64,000 nucleotides of DNA from Euglena gracilis (Eukaryota; Euglenida; Euglenophyceae; Euglenales): positions 46,355,847 to 46,419,846 of the forward strand of contig CP154954.1 of NCBI GenBank assembly GCA_039621445.1, written 5' to 3'. A model generated the notes under the pieces. That model was given only the letters and a program-made list of their open reading frames with translations. It was not told where the DNA came from and did not search any database. Positions 61,548 through 64,000 of this stretch are shown here, piece after piece (position 1 is the stretch's first letter; every line of letters starts with the position of its first letter). The translations under genes and the position numbers were made by a program.

Positions 61548-62800
61548 TCTTTTTGGAGGATTCCTTTTTTTCCTCGATTTCTTCTTGTTTGGGGAAAAGA
61601 CCACATGAAGAGCTTTTGCGTTCTCTTGTGTTCCCTCTTAATGCAGAGTTTTGGATCCAGGCTTCTTTTAAGGAAGGTTACCCCCCCCCTTGGGTGGTGT
61701 GTGCAGGCAGGGGGGGGGTATTTTTTTTAATAATCCCAGGGGTGTACCTTGTATGCAGGGGTGCCTGACCATAGCAGGCACCGCTGGTCCAGACTGGGGT
61801 TGACCCAGGTAAAGTCGTTTTCGGGCTTACCCACTGCCCACCCCAAACCTGACCCTTCGGGGGATCAAAGTGCCTGCTTGGACCTGAAATATCCACCTAA
61901 TTTCATGGGTTTCCTATTTTTGATGGCAAGGGATGACGATGTGGGTGCGAAGGTGGATGCCAAGCGAAGAATTGTTTGGGAGATGTCAAGTGGATGCACG
62001 GATCCGATGCACCAAGAGGGCGGAAGCCTCCGCCTCCTCCTCCGCCCCCCGAGGAAGATTGGGGACAGACTTCAGCATTTGAAACGGAGGCCAAGGATAC
62101 CTTTTGAAAACAGACTTCTTTTTAGCACCCCCCCCCCAGGTCACCAATTGGAAAAAATTTTCTGCTTGCTGCCAAAAGCATGAAATGTGTTCCAAAGGTG
62201 CTTGGTTTGAGATATCCACAATGTCCTCCCACCAAATCAAGGTTCAAACGGTTCTGCAACACCGATTTTTTGAAAATATCACAAAAAAGGCAATTTTGCT
62301 GGAATCCCCCCCAAGGTCCCAATGTGGGGGATGGCAGAGTGGGTGCATGGAGGGGTTTCCCTCTATTTTCGTTGCACAGCCCCAATTTTTTTTGAACTCC
62401 AAATTGCCCCCCCCCCCAAAGTGGGTGCTCCCCCTGAGAGTCCCCCTCTAAGGGGTGGGGTGGATGGGTCCGTACCCCCCAGGTCCTAAAAAACCTCTGG
62501 TGCCAGGGGTGCAGTTTTTTTGGCAGGGTGTTTCCTATTTGCATGAATAGTGGTACAGAGCTTTGACATGGAAGGGGTTGTGTTTTGGGGCAGGTGGAAC
62601 ATGAAAACAATTCGAACCATGTTTTTTTCGGACGGGGCCTAGCTTGGACCATGTATGTGCTGGCACCATAGCAAAACGAGCAGATTTGGTCAAAGCCTGA
62701 CACAATAGGCACAACTGTCATTTTGGCCATCCTGATGGGTTTTGCGGCGTTTCTTTTTTTGACGTTCTCCAGCGGCGTTTCTTTTTTTGGGCATCTCCAG
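61548..62800. other. Last intron, with a MITE left end
   Basis: 61,658 begins CAGGCTTCTTTTAAGG, a MITE-type end, but no matching right end was found. 62,140-62,500 contains C/G-run sequence and GGTCCTAAAAAACCTCTG, possibly a right end of a different copy. Confidence 0.5.
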
Positions 62801-63023
62801 CGGCAGAAGCCTGTTGACCGACGACGTGCAACCCGACGCTGCCGCGAAGCACCGGAGGCCCAGCCATCGTCACGAGGAGCCGGCGGCTTCCCGCGGAAAG
62901 TGGGATGGCCCGGTGTCCTTTGCGGAGGAGCCCGCTGAGTGGGATGACCCTCCACCCCGGGAACGTGCGCCAAGGCCAGCACTCCACCCTGCTGTGTTCT
63001 TGAGACCACCGAATGAGCGTTAG
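62801..63023 (+). CDS. Terminal exon of the RS gene
   Basis: Acceptor GGGCATCTCCAG. It reads GRSLLTDDVQPDAAAKHRRP, then SHRHEEPAASRGKWDGPVSF and EEPAEWDDPPPRERAPRP, ending PPNER and TAG at 63,021-63,023. Acidic/tryptophan patches (WDGPVSF, EWDDP) at the C-terminus recall short peptide ligands. Entry phase is 2; the matching donor is undecided. No polyadenylation signal was identified with confidence. Confidence 0.65.
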
Positions 63024-64000
63024 TTAGTGAGTAGATTTGTGTGCCTATCATTAATTAGGGGGAGATATTATTTATTTTGGGGTCCGTTGTTGCCCTCCCC
63101 CTTGGTGAGAAAGTGGGACTGCGTGTGCTTGTTTCTGACATTTCTCTTCGTCACTGCCCACATAGCGGATATCTCCCAAAGAATGATCCCTCTGCTGCAT
63201 ACTGGTGAAGACAAACAAAAATGGCAGAAAAATCACCAGGTACATCCAAAAAAGGTACAATGAAAAATTGATGAATTGAGCCTGTATGAATTTCAAAAAT
63301 TGTGGTCATTGCACAAAAAGTTACAAAAAATATTGGCCTGGAGAAATTGGCGAAAGAAATTTTGCAGTCATTTTTTGAGGTTGATAATCTAGCCCAACAT
63401 CCCCCCAACCCCCCCCCCTGGGCTCTGACTTCGGTGTTCAAATCATTATTATTTAGGGGGAAACACTCAAGGGGTAGGATGTTGGTGAAGGTTTGAATTT
63501 CCAATCTTAGCAAAGCCCTCCACACCTTCCTGTTTTTTTTTCTCCCCTTTTCAGGGTGCCGATATACATGTGGACTGAGGAGGATAGAGCTGAACACTGA
63601 AAATACAAAATGCCCAGACATGGAAATTGAAAACGGGCGATATTTCTGCCAAAAACCAGTGGGGACCCCCAGGGAATGATAGCAGCGAATAGCACACAAG
63701 GATCATGTCTTTGGAGTTGGGTCTGGGCTGCACAGGCCTCACACAATGCGCGTTGCAAGGGACCCTTTGGCACCACACCGGCAACCCTCCGTTCCGGCCA
63801 TCACACGGGGAGTGCTGCCCTCAAAACCAGCGGGTCAAAAAAAAGTCCGAAAAAATCGAAAAAATTTCGGACAGCCAACCATGAGTTTTTTTGGCCTCCG
63901 GCCCCAAAAGAGTGTTTTTTTGGTTTGGCCTCCCGCCCGGAAAACAAACTGTTTTTGAGCCGAAAGAGCGTTTTTGTTTTTGCCGCCAAGCCCGGGCGGA
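63024..64000. other. Stretch after the RS gene
   Basis: No gene was recognised. 63,840-63,960 is A- and T-run rich with GGCC(T/C)CC(G/C)GCC words. Minus-strand open frames here have no domain signature. Confidence 0.4.

Noticed and set aside
60701-61768. 355-codon plus-strand open frame
   Set aside because: It runs through G runs and intron sequence and uses a different frame from the RS exon, whose phase is fixed by the neighbouring exon.
1-64000. tRNA, rRNA, spliced-leader or organellar genes
   Set aside because: I looked for conserved tRNA and rRNA words and for a dinoflagellate spliced-leader relic and saw none. A computed search would be decisive.

Overview
This is nuclear DNA of a eukaryote, most likely a protist with a large, repeat-laden genome. 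Coding exons are short, GC-rich and separated by long introns with GT...AG ends, and the spaces between them are full of G/C homopolymer runs and small inverted-repeat elements. No rRNA, tRNA, organellar or prokaryotic gene was seen. The organism cannot be named from the sequence. A retroelement carrying a cytosine methyltransferase fits published reports from dinoflagellates and charophyte algae, so an alga is a reasonable but weak guess.

Region 1 (1-6,340, minus strand) is the 5' part of a retroelement that runs off the left edge. Read in its own direction it has a coiled-coil and Gag-like region, a Gly/Lys/Gln-rich RNA-binding segment, a C5-cytosine DNA methyltransferase domain with motifs I, IV and VI, a D-x-F-A-S domain, an aspartic protease and a reverse transcriptase with a YIDD centre. 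The Gag/protease part is split over several frames; the methyltransferase frame is open.

Region 2 (7,201-13,942, minus strand) is a nearly complete tyrosine-recombinase retrotransposon with Ngaro-type split direct repeats. Its order is cold-shock domain, hydrophobic stretch, 2A motif, D-x-F-A-S domain, second 2A motif, Gag with zinc knuckle, tyrosine recombinase, then RT-RNase H. I know of no described element with this combination. It is the best candidate for a new system in the window.

Region 3 (13,943-30,200) is mostly repeats: palindromic MITE-like elements, a 10-bp tandem array, a 111-bp tandem array, a diverged 140-bp satellite-like repeat and a possible LINE remnant. Two small exons of an unrecognised minus-strand gene lie near 28.3-28.6 kb.

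Region 4 (30,200-63,023, plus strand) holds exons of one or more large host genes for RNA processing. Exons that join in phase encode an RRM (two exons), a proline-rich linker, a CTD-interaction domain (three exons), a coiled coil and an RS domain, with a likely half SURP motif between RRM and CID. The order RRM-SURP-CID-RS is that of U2SURP/SR140; the CID sequence itself looks more like Pcf11. Whether all exons belong to a single gene is unproven.

The introns of region 4 are loaded with hAT-like MITEs that begin CAGG, end CCTG and have 8-bp target duplications, several exact. One 920-bp copy sits inside an RS exon and itself contains two further nested inverted-repeat elements; removing it with one target copy restores the RS reading frame exactly.
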